A stretch of DNA of 64,000 nt from Paenibacillus arenilitoris. GTDB taxonomy: Bacteria > Bacillota > Bacilli > Paenibacillales > Paenibacillaceae. Positions 8,748 to 17,618 of the stretch are shown here, piece after piece. The notes under the pieces are model-generated. The model saw nothing but the letters and a program-made list of their open reading frames with translations, made no database searches and was not told where the DNA came from. The first letter of the stretch is position 1, and each line of letters opens with the position of its first letter. Location: assembly GCF_014705655.1 (NCBI RefSeq), contig NZ_JACXIY010000018.1, forward strand, positions 62,001-126,000, written 5' to 3'. A program made the translations under genes and the position numbers.

Positions 8748-11015
8748 TTACTCCGGAGAATCGCCGGACTCGGCCTGTTCGTCGGTCGAGCCCTGCTCGC
8801 CGCTTGCTTCCGAGCCGCCGTCGCTGGCTTCGTCTTCGGCGCCCCCGGCATTTTGTTCGGCCGCGCCGTTCGGCGGCTGCAGCACCACCCTCAGCACCTT
8901 TACGTTGTTCATCGTCTCTTCCTGCTGAGAGACGACGAAGCCCTGTCCTTCGGGTATGAGCCGGATGCCGATCAGCGCGGCGATTTCAAGCGCGTCCCGG
9001 AGCGATACGCCGGTAAGGTCAGGAACGACCAGCTTGTCCCGCTGCTCCGTGATCAAGTAGACGCGCTGCGTCGGATGGACGGCGGAGCCGGCAGCCGGGA
9101 TTTGCTGGACCACCGTCCCTCCGTTTCCGACCAGCTCGTAGCCGAGCGTCTTCGCCTCCAGCTCCGCTTTCGCCTGCGCGACCTTCTTGTCGGTCAAGTC
9201 CGGAACCTGCACGCTCGCTTCCTTCTTCTCGGAGCCGCCTGCCTCCGTCTCGTAATTCGGCGCCACGCCCATCTTGCGGAGGCTCTTCAGCACGATCTGC
9301 TTAAAGGCGGGAGCGGCTACGGTTCCCCCGCCGACGAGCGGATCGTTCGGCTCGTCGACGACGACGTACACGACGATTCGCGGATTGTCGACCGGCGCGT
9401 ATCCGATGAAGGAGACGACGAATTTGTCCGCCGAATATTCACCGCCTACGACCTTTTGCGCCGTACCGGTCTTGCCCGCGACGCGGTAGCCTTCGATGTA
9501 GGCGTTTTTGCCGGTGCCGTTCTCCTGGTCCGAGACGACCTGCTCCAAATATTCGCCGACCTTCTTCGAAGTTTCCTCCGAAATGACGCGGCGAACGACC
9601 TTCGGCTCGATTTCGGTCGTCGTTTTGGTAACCGGATCGGTTATTTTGCGCACGATCTGCGGCTGCAGCAGCTCGCCGCCGTTCGCGACGGCCGCCACCG
9701 CGGCCACCTGCTGGATCGGCGTGACCTGGACGTTGCCTTGTCCGAACGTCGCGCGGGCCACGTCGCTCGGATATTGGAGATTGATCGCGCCGGACAGCTC
9801 GTTGCTGAGCGCAATGCCCGTCTTCTGCCCGAAGCCGAAATTCGTGAAATAATCGCGAAGCTTCGCGGCTCCGAGCCGTTCGTAGCCAAGCTTGACGAAA
9901 GCGACGTTACTCGAATGCTTCAGCCCTTCCAGGAACGTGATCGTTCCCCAGCCTTCACGCTTAATGTCGCGGATCGGAACGGGAATGTCGTCGAGCTTGA
10001 TGCTGCCCGACTTGTATTTTTCGTTCGGATTGAACACGCCCTCCTCGACCGCCGCCGCGAGCGTGGCGATTTTGAAGGTGGAACCCGGCTCGTACAAAGA
10101 CTTGATCGCATGATTGTAAAAGTTCGCGTAATCGCTTTTCCAAAACTCGTTCGGGTTGAACGTCGGTACGTTCGCCATCGCCAATATTTCCATCGTGTTC
10201 GGATCGGCCGCGATGACCGTCGCGCTCTTCGGGTTGTATTCCTTGACGATTTCCTGCAAAGCCTCTTCCGCGTATTGCTGAATGTCCCCGTCGATGGTCA
10301 GCTCGATTTCCTGTCCGTTCCTCGCGGGTACGAATTCGACTTCGCCTTCGGCCAGCTGAACCCGCTTGCCGTCCTTCTCGTACTTGATCTTGCCGTTCTC
10401 GCCGCTGAGCTGCTCGTCGAAGAACGCCTCGACGCCCGTAATCGCTTTGCCTTCCTTGTCCAAATAGCCTACCAGCTGCGAGGCGCGCGCGTTTCTTGGA
10501 TAAAAGCGCTTCAAGCTCTCGGTGAGGTAAATGCCGACATCAGTCACACCCTTGTCTTTGTTTTCTTTCAGCAGCTCCTCGCGGAATTCCTTCAGCTTGT
10601 CCGCCAGCGCCTTATCGACTCCCCAGCCTCCTTGCCGCATTTCCCTGTTGCTATAGTACTTGCCGTCCTTGTTCTTCGCCGTCACCAGCTCGCGCAGCTC
10701 TTCCTTCGGCCGGCCCAAAATGTCGTGAAGCCCGTCGACGACGTCCTCCACGAGATCCGCGTCGTGAATCGCCTGCGGATTGACCGAGACGTTGTAGGCG
10801 ATCGTATCCATCGCCAGCACGTTCCCGTTCCGGTCCGTGATCGAGCCCCGTTTGGCGGTCAGCGTCTCTTCGGCCGACCAGCGCTCCTTCGCGAGTCCAT
10901 ACCATTCGGCCCCTTGCACGACCTGCACATAATAGATTCGGCTAATTAAAATAAGAAAAAGGAGGGTCATAATCCCTCCAAACAACAACGTCCGCAATCT
11001 GATTCGTTTCGCCAT
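8748..11015 (-). CDS. pbpB: Division penicillin-binding protein 2B (FtsI-type) with two PASTA domains
   Basis: This is the septal transpeptidase. The 755-aa protein has an N-terminal membrane helix (LRTLLFGGIMTLLFLILIS), the dimerisation region with KRGSITDRNG, and the catalytic motifs STFK (YEPGSTFKIATL), SSN (LKHSSNVAFVK) and KTGT (AGKTGTAQKV). Two PASTA domains follow, starting near VQVPDLTDKKV and LVVPDLTGVSL. The final 35 or so residues are a low-complexity Glu/Gly/Ser/Asp tail, which is unusual and may be a flexible wall-facing extension. It lies directly after ftsL, as in other bacilli, and partners with FtsW, FtsL and DivIB at the septum. Confidence 0.94.
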   Translation of the reverse strand: MAKRIRLRTLLFGGIMTLLFLILISRIYYVQVVQGAEWYGLAKERWSAEETLTAKRGSITDRNGNVLAMDTIAYNVSVNPQAIHDADLVEDVVDGLHDILGRPKEELRELVTAKNKDGKYYSNREMRQGGWGVDKALADKLKEFREELLKENKDKGVTDVGIYLTESLKRFYPRNARASQLVGYLDKEGKAITGVEAFFDEQLSGENGKIKYEKDGKRVQLAEGEVEFVPARNGQEIELTIDGDIQQYAEEALQEIVKEYNPKSATVIAADPNTMEILAMANVPTFNPNEFWKSDYANFYNHAIKSLYEPGSTFKIATLAAAVEEGVFNPNEKYKSGSIKLDDIPVPIRDIKREGWGTITFLEGLKHSSNVAFVKLGYERLGAAKLRDYFTNFGFGQKTGIALSNELSGAINLQYPSDVARATFGQGNVQVTPIQQVAAVAAVANGGELLQPQIVRKITDPVTKTTTEIEPKVVRRVISEETSKKVGEYLEQVVSDQENGTGKNAYIEGYRVAGKTGTAQKVVGGEYSADKFVVSFIGYAPVDNPRIVVYVVVDEPNDPLVGGGTVAAPAFKQIVLKSLRKMGVAPNYETEAGGSEKKEASVQVPDLTDKKVAQAKAELEAKTLGYELVGNGGTVVQQIPAAGSAVHPTQRVYLITEQRDKLVVPDLTGVSLRDALEIAALIGIRLIPEGQGFVVSQQEETMNNVKVLRVVLQPPNGAAEQNAGGAEDEASDGGSEASGEQGSTDEQAESGDSPE

Positions 11016-11026
11016 GACCGTTCACC

Positions 11027-11428
11027 CTATTCGCCCATTGCCGTTTTCGTTTCTTTATCGCCGGTCTTTACCGTGATGCCGCCTTCGAGCATGCTGACCA
11101 TCCCTTGCGATTCCGCCAGCTTGCGGATTCTCTCCGGATCGCTGAGCATCTCGACCTGCTTCTTCATATCTTCCATTTCCACGTTCATCGTCTGATAGTC
11201 GCTGGTCAGCTTCTTGATCTGCAGATTCATATCGTAGATTTGGGCGTAGCGGAAAATAATGACGCCTGCCACGGCCACGCATACGAGCACCGTGAACATG
11301 TACAACAGCTTCTCCTGGACCGGGATGGATCTGCGGGTCTTTACGACTCTCTTCGTTTCTTTCACTACCGTTTTCCGATCTTGCTTTCGTTTCGGCTGGA
11401 GCGCCAAATTACCGTTCACGTACGCCAA
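11027..11428 (-). CDS. ftsL: Cell division protein FtsL
   Basis: FtsL is a small bitopic division protein that forms a coiled coil with DivIC/FtsB and activates septal synthesis. This 133-aa protein has a basic cytoplasmic head, one membrane helix (EKLLYMFTVLVCVAVAGVII) and an external heptad-rich segment (LQIKKLTSDYQTMNVEMEDM). The start is TTG with AAAGGGGG upstream. FtsL sequences are poorly conserved. The assignment rests on the layout of the protein and on its place between rsmH and pbpB, which is the universal dcw position. Confidence 0.9.
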   Translation of the reverse strand: MAYVNGNLALQPKRKQDRKTVVKETKRVVKTRRSIPVQEKLLYMFTVLVCVAVAGVIIFRYAQIYDMNLQIKKLTSDYQTMNVEMEDMKKQVEMLSDPERIRKLAESQGMVSMLEGGITVKTGDKETKTAMGE

Positions 11429-11441
11429 CTCAAATCCCCCT

Positions 11442-12395
11442 TTACAATTTTTCGGCTATTCTAAGCTTGGCCGATCTGGCCCGCGGATTGCGTTCGAGCT
11501 CCTCCTCGCCGGGCACGATCGGCTTCCGGCTGACGAGCTTCAAGATGCCCGCGTTCCCGCATACGCATAGCGGAAAATCGGGCGGGCACGTGCATTTCTC
11601 GACAAATTTGGCAAATATTTGCTTGCAAATGCGGTCTTCCAGCGAGTGGAACGTGATGACGGAGGCGCGTCCCCCGGGCTTCAAGCAGCGCACCGTCTGC
11701 TCAAGCGCGTCCTCCTCCGCTCCCAGCTCGTCGTTGACGGCGATGCGGAGCGCCTGGAAGGAACGCTTGGCCGGATGAGGGCCGGTCCTTCGCGTGGCCG
11801 CCGGAATCGAATTTTTGATGAGCTCCGCCAGCTCGCCCGTCGATTCGATCGGCCCCTTCTCCCTGGTCTTGACGATATTGCGGGCGATCTGTCGCGCGAA
11901 CTTCTCTTCGCCGTAACGGTCCAGTATACGCGACAGTTCCCGCTCGTCCCAAGTATTCACGATTTCGCGGGCCGTCAAATCCCCCTCCCGGTCCATCCGC
12001 ATATCAAGCGGCGCGTCATGGTTATAGCTGAAGCCGCGCTCCGCTTCGTCAAGCTGCGGGCTGGAGACGCCGAGGTCGAACAGGATGCCGTCAACCTGAG
12101 GCACGCCGTCCTTCATCGGAACGCCGCAGCCCGCCAGCTCCCGTTCCAATTCGCGAAAATTGCTTCGTACCAGCGTTACTTTATCCATATAAGGAGCCAG
12201 CCGCTTGCGAGCATTATCCAGCGCCCAATCGTCCTGGTCGAAGGCGATCAGCCGGCCTCCTTCGCCGAGGCGCGAAGCGATCAGCTCGCTGTGGCCCGCT
12301 CCTCCGAGCGTGCAATCGACGTATATGCCGTCCGGCTTTATGGCCAAACCGTCAACCGCTTCTTCCAATAGCACCGTAACATGCTGAAACACCAT
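11442..12395 (-). CDS. rsmH: 16S rRNA (cytosine(1402)-N4)-methyltransferase
   Basis: RsmH (MraW) methylates N4 of C1402 in the ribosomal P site using S-adenosylmethionine. The 317-aa protein begins [13 protein letters not shown] and has the SAM-binding [13 protein letters not shown] near residues 28-40. It also has [20 protein letters not shown], the [15 protein letters not shown] motif and a late HSLEDRICK segment. GGAGGGCTGA sits right before the ATG. It is the second gene of the dcw operon, between mraZ and ftsL. The upstream ahcY could recycle the S-adenosylhomocysteine that this and other methyltransferases release. Confidence 0.97.
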   Translation of the reverse strand: MVFQHVTVLLEEAVDGLAIKPDGIYVDCTLGGAGHSELIASRLGEGGRLIAFDQDDWALDNARKRLAPYMDKVTLVRSNFRELERELAGCGVPMKDGVPQVDGILFDLGVSSPQLDEAERGFSYNHDAPLDMRMDREGDLTAREIVNTWDERELSRILDRYGEEKFARQIARNIVKTREKGPIESTGELAELIKNSIPAATRRTGPHPAKRSFQALRIAVNDELGAEEDALEQTVRCLKPGGRASVITFHSLEDRICKQIFAKFVEKCTCPPDFPLCVCGNAGILKLVSRKPIVPGEEELERNPRARSAKLRIAEKL

Positions 12396-12422
12396 TCAGC
12401 CCTCCTCGTCATGTTGTCCGCT

Positions 12423-12860
12423 CTAGAAGTTAAAGTCGAAATCGACGAGCTTCTCGGCGATTTCGTTAAAGGCTTGCTCCGACTGCGCGTAGTAGCCGTC
12501 CCATGTCTGCTTGCTCCAGATTTCCACCCGGCCGGATACGCCGAGCACCATGCATTCCTTGTCCAGCTTCGCGTATTCGCGCAGATGGCTCGGCAGGTTT
12601 ACCCTTCCCTGTTTATCCAGCTCGCATTCGGTGGCGCCCGAGAAGAAGAAGCGCGTGAAGGCGCGGGCGTCCGACTTCATAAGCGGCAGCGACTTGAGCT
12701 TCTGCTCGAGCACGCTCCACTCGCTCATCGGATAGACGAACAAGCAGTTGTCGAGGCCGCGGGTAGCGATGAACGAGGCGCCGAGCGCTTCGCGGAATTT
12801 CGAAGGGATGATAATGCGGCCTTTCTCGTCGATGCTATGTTGATACTCACCCATAAACAT
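12423..12860 (-). CDS. mraZ: Transcriptional regulator MraZ
   Basis: MraZ is a small ring-forming AbrB-fold DNA-binding protein that regulates the dcw operon, including its own gene. I choose the ATG at 12860 (145 aa), which has AAGGAGTG at proper spacing and gives the typical start [15 protein letters not shown]. Both SpoVT-AbrB repeats are visible: [14 protein letters not shown] in the first and [17 protein letters not shown] in the second. The gene heads rsmH-ftsL-pbpB. Its likely operator, three 10-bp repeats, lies 31-60 bp upstream of the start codon and is listed separately. Confidence 0.96.
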   Translation of the reverse strand: MFMGEYQHSIDEKGRIIIPSKFREALGASFIATRGLDNCLFVYPMSEWSVLEQKLKSLPLMKSDARAFTRFFFSGATECELDKQGRVNLPSHLREYAKLDKECMVLGVSGRVEIWSKQTWDGYYAQSEQAFNEIAEKLVDFDFNF

Positions 12861-12890
12861 GAGACCGCCCCACTCCTTCCCCCTGAGCCA

Positions 12891-12920
12891 CCACTTTGCC
12901 CCACTTTTCCCCACCTTGAT
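12891..12920 (-). promoter_or_regulatory. Putative MraZ operator: three 10-bp direct repeats
   Basis: On the plus strand the repeats read CCACTTTGCC, CCACTTTTCC and CCACCTTGAT, back to back with exact 10-bp spacing. On the coding strand this is a GTGG-core series (GTGGGG-type boxes) one helical turn apart. MraZ proteins are known to bind short GTG/TGGG-containing direct repeats ahead of mraZ. Assigning these repeats to MraZ is an inference from that knowledge and from position. Confidence 0.75.
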
Positions 12921-12942
12921 ACTTTAGTTCGCCACCTAAAAT

Positions 12943-12971
12943 AAAAATCCTGCTCCATGAGCAGGATTTTT
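12943..12971 (-). terminator. Symmetric intrinsic terminator between the DUF4349 gene and mraZ
   Basis: The stem ATCCTGCTC/GAGCAGGAT with a tiny loop is flanked by A5 on one side and T5 on the other, so it can act in both directions. It ends transcription of the DUF4349 lipoprotein gene and insulates mraZ, meaning that the dcw operon starts at mraZ. Confidence 0.88.
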
Positions 12972-12989
12972 CAAATTTAATTTATCCTA

Positions 12990-14000
12990 TTAATGATCGG
13001 GATCGGACGGCTCCCGCTCCTCGTCAGGCGAGACTTGAACGGCTTTCGCGGGACGCCGCAGCCGGCGCGACACCCATACGGCGGGAACGGCGACGACCGC
13101 AAGAACGACAATGACGGGAATCGCGCCGGCGATCGCGACGAGCAGGAACTTCAAGCCTTCCCATACGGCCTTCGTGCTTCCCGCGAGCGCTTCGGCCAGC
13201 CGCGTGCCCAAATTCGGCTCGCCGTCGCCCGCTTGCTTAATCGCTTGGTCCGTTTGATACAGGCGGAGCTCGACGGTGGAGAAGGCGACGTTGTTGTCCA
13301 AGTAACGGATCCTCCCTTTAATCCGTTCAATCTCCTCCTGCACGTCGCCGAGCTGCTGCGAAAATTTCAGCAAATCGTCGGCCTTCGCCGCTTTCTCCAT
13401 CATGGAGAGCAGGCGCTCCTCGACGAGCTGCCTCGCCTTAAGCCTCGATTCAAGATCGACGTACTCCTCGGACACGTCCTTACTCCCTATATTTCGCTCG
13501 AAGCTGCGATGTTCGATCTGCTCGATCCGGTCGATGAAGGACATGAAGCCGTCCGCGGGCACCTTGACCGTATAGCTCGCGCCGATTTCGCCGTCATGTC
13601 TCGTATCCTGGAATTGCATAATGTACGCGCCGCTCAGTCCGATCGCTTGACGCAGCGCCGACGACGCCGCGCCAACGTCATCCACCTGCATCGTCAAGGA
13701 CGCCGAATAAATGATCTTCTGGTTGTACGCCTCCCCGCCGGTCAGCGCGTCCGCGGCAATCCCGCCGCCGGCCGCCTCGTCCGAAGCCGCTCCTCCGTCC
13801 GCGGCAGCGATCGCAAGCGCTTCCGAATCGCCGCCTGCCGAATCGGCGACCGAGCCGCTTTCTTCGGTGAGCGCCTGCCCCTTCGCGGCGTTGCTCATCG
13901 AACTAGCCCCGTTCTCGTTCGCTGCCGAACAACCTGCTAGCAAGCAGAATGCCAATAGTACGATAAATCCGAGCCATATCCCTCTCTTCTGTCTATGCAA
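12990..14000 (-). CDS. DUF4349 domain lipoprotein
   Basis: This is a predicted exported lipoprotein of unknown function. The start is TTG with GAGGGGGGA upstream. A lipoprotein signal is clear: basic N-terminus, LGFIVLLAFCLLAGC, with Cys24 as the lipidation site. A Ser/Ala/Gly-rich linker follows. The DUF4349 body begins around IIYSASLTMQVDDVGAASSAL and includes a helical coiled-coil hairpin (ESRLKARQLVEERLLSMMEK, LKFSQQLGDVQEEIERIKGR). One membrane helix near residues 282-308 and a basic C-terminus finish it, so both ends are likely membrane-attached. It is transcribed alone between terminators downstream of ahcY. DUF4349 proteins are often found near cell-envelope genes, but no activity is established. 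Confidence 0.85.
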   Translation of the reverse strand: MHRQKRGIWLGFIVLLAFCLLAGCSAANENGASSMSNAAKGQALTEESGSVADSAGGDSEALAIAAADGGAASDEAAGGGIAADALTGGEAYNQKIIYSASLTMQVDDVGAASSALRQAIGLSGAYIMQFQDTRHDGEIGASYTVKVPADGFMSFIDRIEQIEHRSFERNIGSKDVSEEYVDLESRLKARQLVEERLLSMMEKAAKADDLLKFSQQLGDVQEEIERIKGRIRYLDNNVAFSTVELRLYQTDQAIKQAGDGEPNLGTRLAEALAGSTKAVWEGLKFLLVAIAGAIPVIVVLAVVAVPAVWVSRRLRRPAKAVQVSPDEEREPSDPDH

Positions 14001-14063
14001 GGAAATCCCCCCTCATCGTTTCCTTTCTTGACGCAGACTGCAAATAAAAGGTTACAGCCCGAA

Positions 14064-14092
14064 TAAAAGAAAAACCGCGATTGCTCGCGGCT
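14064..14092 (-). terminator. Intrinsic terminator after ahcY
   Basis: On the minus strand a CCGCGAGCAATCGCGG hairpin is followed by TTTTTCTTTT, just past the ahcY stop codon. Confidence 0.85.
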
Positions 14093-14115
14093 CCCTCCTT
14101 GGCTTGCGCAGCCTG

Positions 14116-15381
14116 TTATTCAGCTTCTCTCCAGCTGTCCAAATAAGCGATCTGCTCGTCCGTCAGCTTATCGATGCCGAAGCCGAGCGATTCCAGCTTC
14201 AGTCTCGCCACCTGCTCGTCCAGCTCGTACGGCACGTTGACGACTTTGTTGCCGATCGACTCGTACTTCTCGTTCACGTGCTTAAGCGCCACCGCCTGCA
14301 GCGCGAACGTCATGTCCATAATCTCCGCCGGATGGCCGTCGCCGGCCGCCAGGTTGACGAGACGCCCTTCCGCCAGCAAGTAAATGCTGCGGCCGTCCTT
14401 TAGCCTGTATTCCTCGATATTGCGGCGAACGGTACGGACGCTGCCCGACAATGCCGCAAGCTCCGGCTTATTCGCTTCCACGTCGAAATGGCCGGCATTG
14501 GCGATGATCGCGCCGTCCTTCATCGCCTCGTAGTGCTCGCCGCGAATGACGTCGCGGTTGCCGGTTACCGTTACGAAGAACTCGCCGACCTTCGCCGCTT
14601 CCAGCATCGGCATGACCGCAAATCCGTCCATGTACGCCTCGACCGCTTTGATCGCGTCGATTTCCGTTACGATCACGTTCGCACCAAGTCCCTTCGCGCG
14701 CATCGCCACCCCTTTGCCGCACCAGCCGTAGCCGACGACGACGACGGTTTTGCCCGCGACCATCAGGTTGGTCGTCCGGTTGATGCCGTCCCACACCGAC
14801 TGGCCGGTACCGTAGCGGTTATCGAACAAATGTTTGCAGTACGCATCGTTGACGGCGACCATCGGGAATTTCAAAGTGCCGTCCTTCTCCATCGCCTTCA
14901 GGCGGATAATGCCGGTCGTCGTCTCCTCCGCGCCGCCGCGCAAATTGTCCGCGAGCTCGGGGCGCTCCGAATGCAGAATGGTGGCGAGATCCCCGCCGTC
15001 GTCGATAATGAGATCCGGCTTCCATTCCAGCGCCTTGATGTTCAGCTCCTTGAACTCCTGCGGGGACGGATTATATTTGGCGAATACCGTAATGCCGTCC
15101 TCCACCAGCGCGGCGCACACGTCGTCCTGCGTCGACAGCGGGTTGCTGCCCGTAATTGTCACGTCCGCGCCGCCGGCTTTGACCACTTTCGCCAAATAAG
15201 CCGTTTTGGCTTCCAGGTGAAGCGCGATCGTCACCTTCAGCCCTTTGAACGGCTGCTCCTTCTCGAAGCGCTCCCGGATCGTGTTCAATACCGGCATGTG
15301 CGCCCGCACCCAATAGATCTTCCGATGCCCCTCCGGCGCCAAAGCCGGATCGGCGATAATGCTTTTCTCCGCAACGCTCAT
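14116..15381 (-). CDS. ahcY: Adenosylhomocysteinase (S-adenosyl-L-homocysteine hydrolase)
   Basis: AhcY hydrolyses S-adenosylhomocysteine, the inhibitory product of methyltransferases, to adenosine and homocysteine with a bound NAD. The 421-aa protein has GLKVTIALHLEAKTAYLAKV, the TGSNPLSTQDDVCAAL substrate segment, EETTTGIIRLKAMEKDG, and the NAD-binding fold VVVVGYGWCGKGVAMRAKG. The late NAGHFDVE segment and the C-terminal ending are also typical. It belongs to the shorter form without the roughly 40-residue insertion of eukaryotic and proteobacterial enzymes. GGAGG precedes the ATG. Many Bacillus species use the Pfs/LuxS route instead, so the gene is informative. It stands alone between bshC and the DUF4349 gene. 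Confidence 0.96.
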   Translation of the reverse strand: MSVAEKSIIADPALAPEGHRKIYWVRAHMPVLNTIRERFEKEQPFKGLKVTIALHLEAKTAYLAKVVKAGGADVTITGSNPLSTQDDVCAALVEDGITVFAKYNPSPQEFKELNIKALEWKPDLIIDDGGDLATILHSERPELADNLRGGAEETTTGIIRLKAMEKDGTLKFPMVAVNDAYCKHLFDNRYGTGQSVWDGINRTTNLMVAGKTVVVVGYGWCGKGVAMRAKGLGANVIVTEIDAIKAVEAYMDGFAVMPMLEAAKVGEFFVTVTGNRDVIRGEHYEAMKDGAIIANAGHFDVEANKPELAALSGSVRTVRRNIEEYRLKDGRSIYLLAEGRLVNLAAGDGHPAEIMDMTFALQAVALKHVNEKYESIGNKVVNVPYELDEQVARLKLESLGFGIDKLTDEQIAYLDSWREAE

Positions 15382-15431
15382 CTCATGACAGCCTCCTTAT
15401 ATAGATAGAATAAAGCCCCATCGCCGCCGCA

Positions 15432-17072
15432 TTATAAATAAACGATCCGATGCCCGCCCGTGCGGTCGAATGGCGTATCCAGCAGCTTCTCGATCCATGC
15501 CGCGTCGTACCGGTTCCAGTACGCCGCCATGTTAAGGACGCGCTCCTGCGGCTTTCCGAGAGGCTTAATGGCGAGCTGGACTCGGTCGAGCTGGCGGGTG
15601 GAAGCCTCGAACTGCTTATTGAAGGCGTCGACCGTCTTGCTCCCCATATACTGGATTTGCTCGATAATCTTCTGCATATTCGTGTCTCCGAGCTTGGCGA
15701 GCCCGGGTTGCACGCCGGCGGCGAGCGTCAGAAGCGGCTTATACAGCTCCTCGAAGGCGCGCTTCGCGTCGTCGAACCGCTGCTCGATGGACAAGCCGTC
15801 CTGCACCTTCAGCCAAGCCGCCTTCTTCTCGTCGAACCGGTTCATGACGTCGTCGAACGAAAGCTCGTACTTGTCCATATATTTCGCGATCGTCCCCTCT
15901 ACGAGCGTATAGGACATGCGCGGAACGATGATCGGCATCTCCATGCCCATGACGCGGAACGCCTCGCCGGTCAGCGCCCAATACGCGATTTCGCCGGGAC
16001 CTAACACGACGGCGAGCACCGGGAACAAATAATCCTGCATGAGCGGCCGGGTCAGCACGTTATTGCTTAGCTGCTCCGGCTCACGATCGGCGATATGCAG
16101 CAATTGCTCCGCGGATATCGAGAGCTGGCCCTTGCGATCCTGGAAAGCGCCGTCCCGTTTATGCAGCAGCGTGCGTTCGTAGCCGTTCGCCTCGTGGAAG
16201 AGGAACAGGTTGGCGCTGCCCGGCGTTACGTCGGCCTGCATCGAATAGCCGAGCTGCCTCACCTTCTCGGCGGAAGCGGCATACGCCCGCTCCAGCTCGT
16301 CGTTGCGCTCGATCATCGCCCGGAACATCGGCGCTTCCAGCCGGCGGACGTTCTCGTCGTCCGCGTCGATAAGGACGAGACCGGACTTGCCGAACAAATG
16401 GCTGATCACCCGCGCGAACATATCCGATAAGGATCGGGCACCGAGCGACATCCGGCGCAGCTCCGCCAGCATGGCCGGCTTGAATTCGGAATGCGGCAGC
16501 GCCTCCTCCAGCTCGCCCAGCAGCCGCTCCCACGTCTCGTCTGCGACGGCCGTCCGGCTGACCGATGTGCGCGACCCTTCCGGGCGCGCCGCCGACAGCT
16601 TGCGAAGCTCCTGCTCCGCCGTAATCACGTACGCGTGGTTGGCTTCGTCCCAATCATGGTCTTCCCCTGCTACCCAGAACACCGGCACGACCGGTCTCCC
16701 GAGCTGCTCGGCCGCTTCGGCAGCCGCCCGGACGATGGACACGGCCTTGTGGATGACGAGCAGAGGTCCTGTCCACAAGCCGGCCTGCTGCCCGCCGATC
16801 ACGACCGGCGCCCCTTCCGCTATCGCCGCGATGTTCGCGAACGTCTCGGGCGAAGCGCCGGCCTTCTCGTTGTACAGGCGAAGCGCATCCGCGAGCCCCG
16901 CGGAATCCGTCCGCGTTCCGCCCGCGGCCGCGAGCCGCTCGGCGCGTCTTTGCCAATCCTCGTCCGCTCCGGCATGATAGCCGTATAGCGAATCGATGCG
17001 GCTATCCGTCCGGTGTATATAGGCCTCTGCCAAAGGCTGTGCGCTTGGCATCGGATAGGTATCGGTTCTCAT
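15432..17072 (-). CDS. bshC: Bacillithiol biosynthesis cysteine-adding enzyme BshC
   Basis: BshC is the putative ligase that adds cysteine to glucosaminyl-malate in the last step of bacillithiol synthesis. The chosen ATG at 17072 has GGGAGGT 12 nt upstream and gives 546 aa, the family size; the frame remains open for 33 codons beyond it. Recognisable segments are PVVIGGQQAGLWTGPLLVIHKA, VVPVFWVAGEDHDWDEANH (the nucleotidyl-transferase-like core) and RPLMQDYLFPVLAVVLGPGE. Its position one gene from panE and upstream of mraZ is conserved in bacilli. A terminator separates it from the upstream panE-DUF3397 pair. Confidence 0.94.
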   Translation of the reverse strand: MRTDTYPMPSAQPLAEAYIHRTDSRIDSLYGYHAGADEDWQRRAERLAAAGGTRTDSAGLADALRLYNEKAGASPETFANIAAIAEGAPVVIGGQQAGLWTGPLLVIHKAVSIVRAAAEAAEQLGRPVVPVFWVAGEDHDWDEANHAYVITAEQELRKLSAARPEGSRTSVSRTAVADETWERLLGELEEALPHSEFKPAMLAELRRMSLGARSLSDMFARVISHLFGKSGLVLIDADDENVRRLEAPMFRAMIERNDELERAYAASAEKVRQLGYSMQADVTPGSANLFLFHEANGYERTLLHKRDGAFQDRKGQLSISAEQLLHIADREPEQLSNNVLTRPLMQDYLFPVLAVVLGPGEIAYWALTGEAFRVMGMEMPIIVPRMSYTLVEGTIAKYMDKYELSFDDVMNRFDEKKAAWLKVQDGLSIEQRFDDAKRAFEELYKPLLTLAAGVQPGLAKLGDTNMQKIIEQIQYMGSKTVDAFNKQFEASTRQLDRVQLAIKPLGKPQERVLNMAAYWNRYDAAWIEKLLDTPFDRTGGHRIVYL

Positions 17073-17169
17073 AGCGCAGCTTGCAACCTCCCGCTTGATC
17101 GCCGCGATCGCGGCATCTCGTATAATAATGTTACCCTCGTCATTGTACACAAATGGAAAGCCGCCCGTC

Positions 17170-17203
17170 AAAACAAAAACACCTCTATGCGAATAGAGGT
17201 GCT
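17170..17203 (-). terminator. Intrinsic terminator between the DUF3397 gene and bshC
   Basis: On the minus strand the stem CACCTCTAT/ATAGAGGTG is followed by TTTTTGTTTTG. Confidence 0.85.
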
Positions 17204-17216
17204 TCCCCGTTGAACG

Positions 17217-17618
17217 TCAGGCGTTGCCGGTAATGATCATTTTGCTGACGGCGATCAGCATGAACACGATATAGAGAAGGCTCATCGTAAAAAAGCTGAG
17301 TCTCCAAATCGCGCGAAAAATTTTTTTGGCGTCGATGTTGCCGCGCTTGCGAAACTGCGCGTTGCCGATCAGGCCGCCTCCCAGCAGCATGAACAGCAAA
17401 ATGCCGTATAAGCCGAAGCGGCTGCTGAATATATCGTCGAACAGCACGGCTACGCAGCCGATCAGCAGCGCGGTCGTAATGTCCATCGCCAGGCGGAACG
17501 CTTTCTTCCGATCCTGCACGATCGCGCCGTAACCGAACAAAATCAAAGCGAAGGGAATGACGGGAATGACCGCCAAGTAGGCGTATAGATGTTTAATGCT
17601 CTCCCAAATCATCGCCAT
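17217..17618 (-). CDS. DUF3397 family membrane protein
   Basis: This 133-aa protein has four predicted membrane helices: YLAVIPVIPFALILFGYG, a central pair (ITTALLIGCVAVLFDDIF and YGILLFMLLGGGLIGNAQF) and a final FFTMSLLYIVFMLIAVS. Such small four-helix proteins next to panE and bshC belong to DUF3397, whose function is unknown. The ATG follows AAAGGAG and overlaps the end of panE by 26 bp, so the two genes are almost certainly co-translated. Confidence 0.82.
   Translation of the reverse strand: MAMIWESIKHLYAYLAVIPVIPFALILFGYGAIVQDRKKAFRLAMDITTALLIGCVAVLFDDIFSSRFGLYGILLFMLLGGGLIGNAQFRKRGNIDAKKIFRAIWRLSFFTMSLLYIVFMLIAVSKMIITGNA

Noticed and set aside
6700..10949. Very long open frames on the plus strand opposite spoVD and pbpB (620 and 698 codons)
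   Set aside because: They are antisense to two clearly conserved genes, lack family motifs and ribosome sites, and arise from GC-rich codon use.
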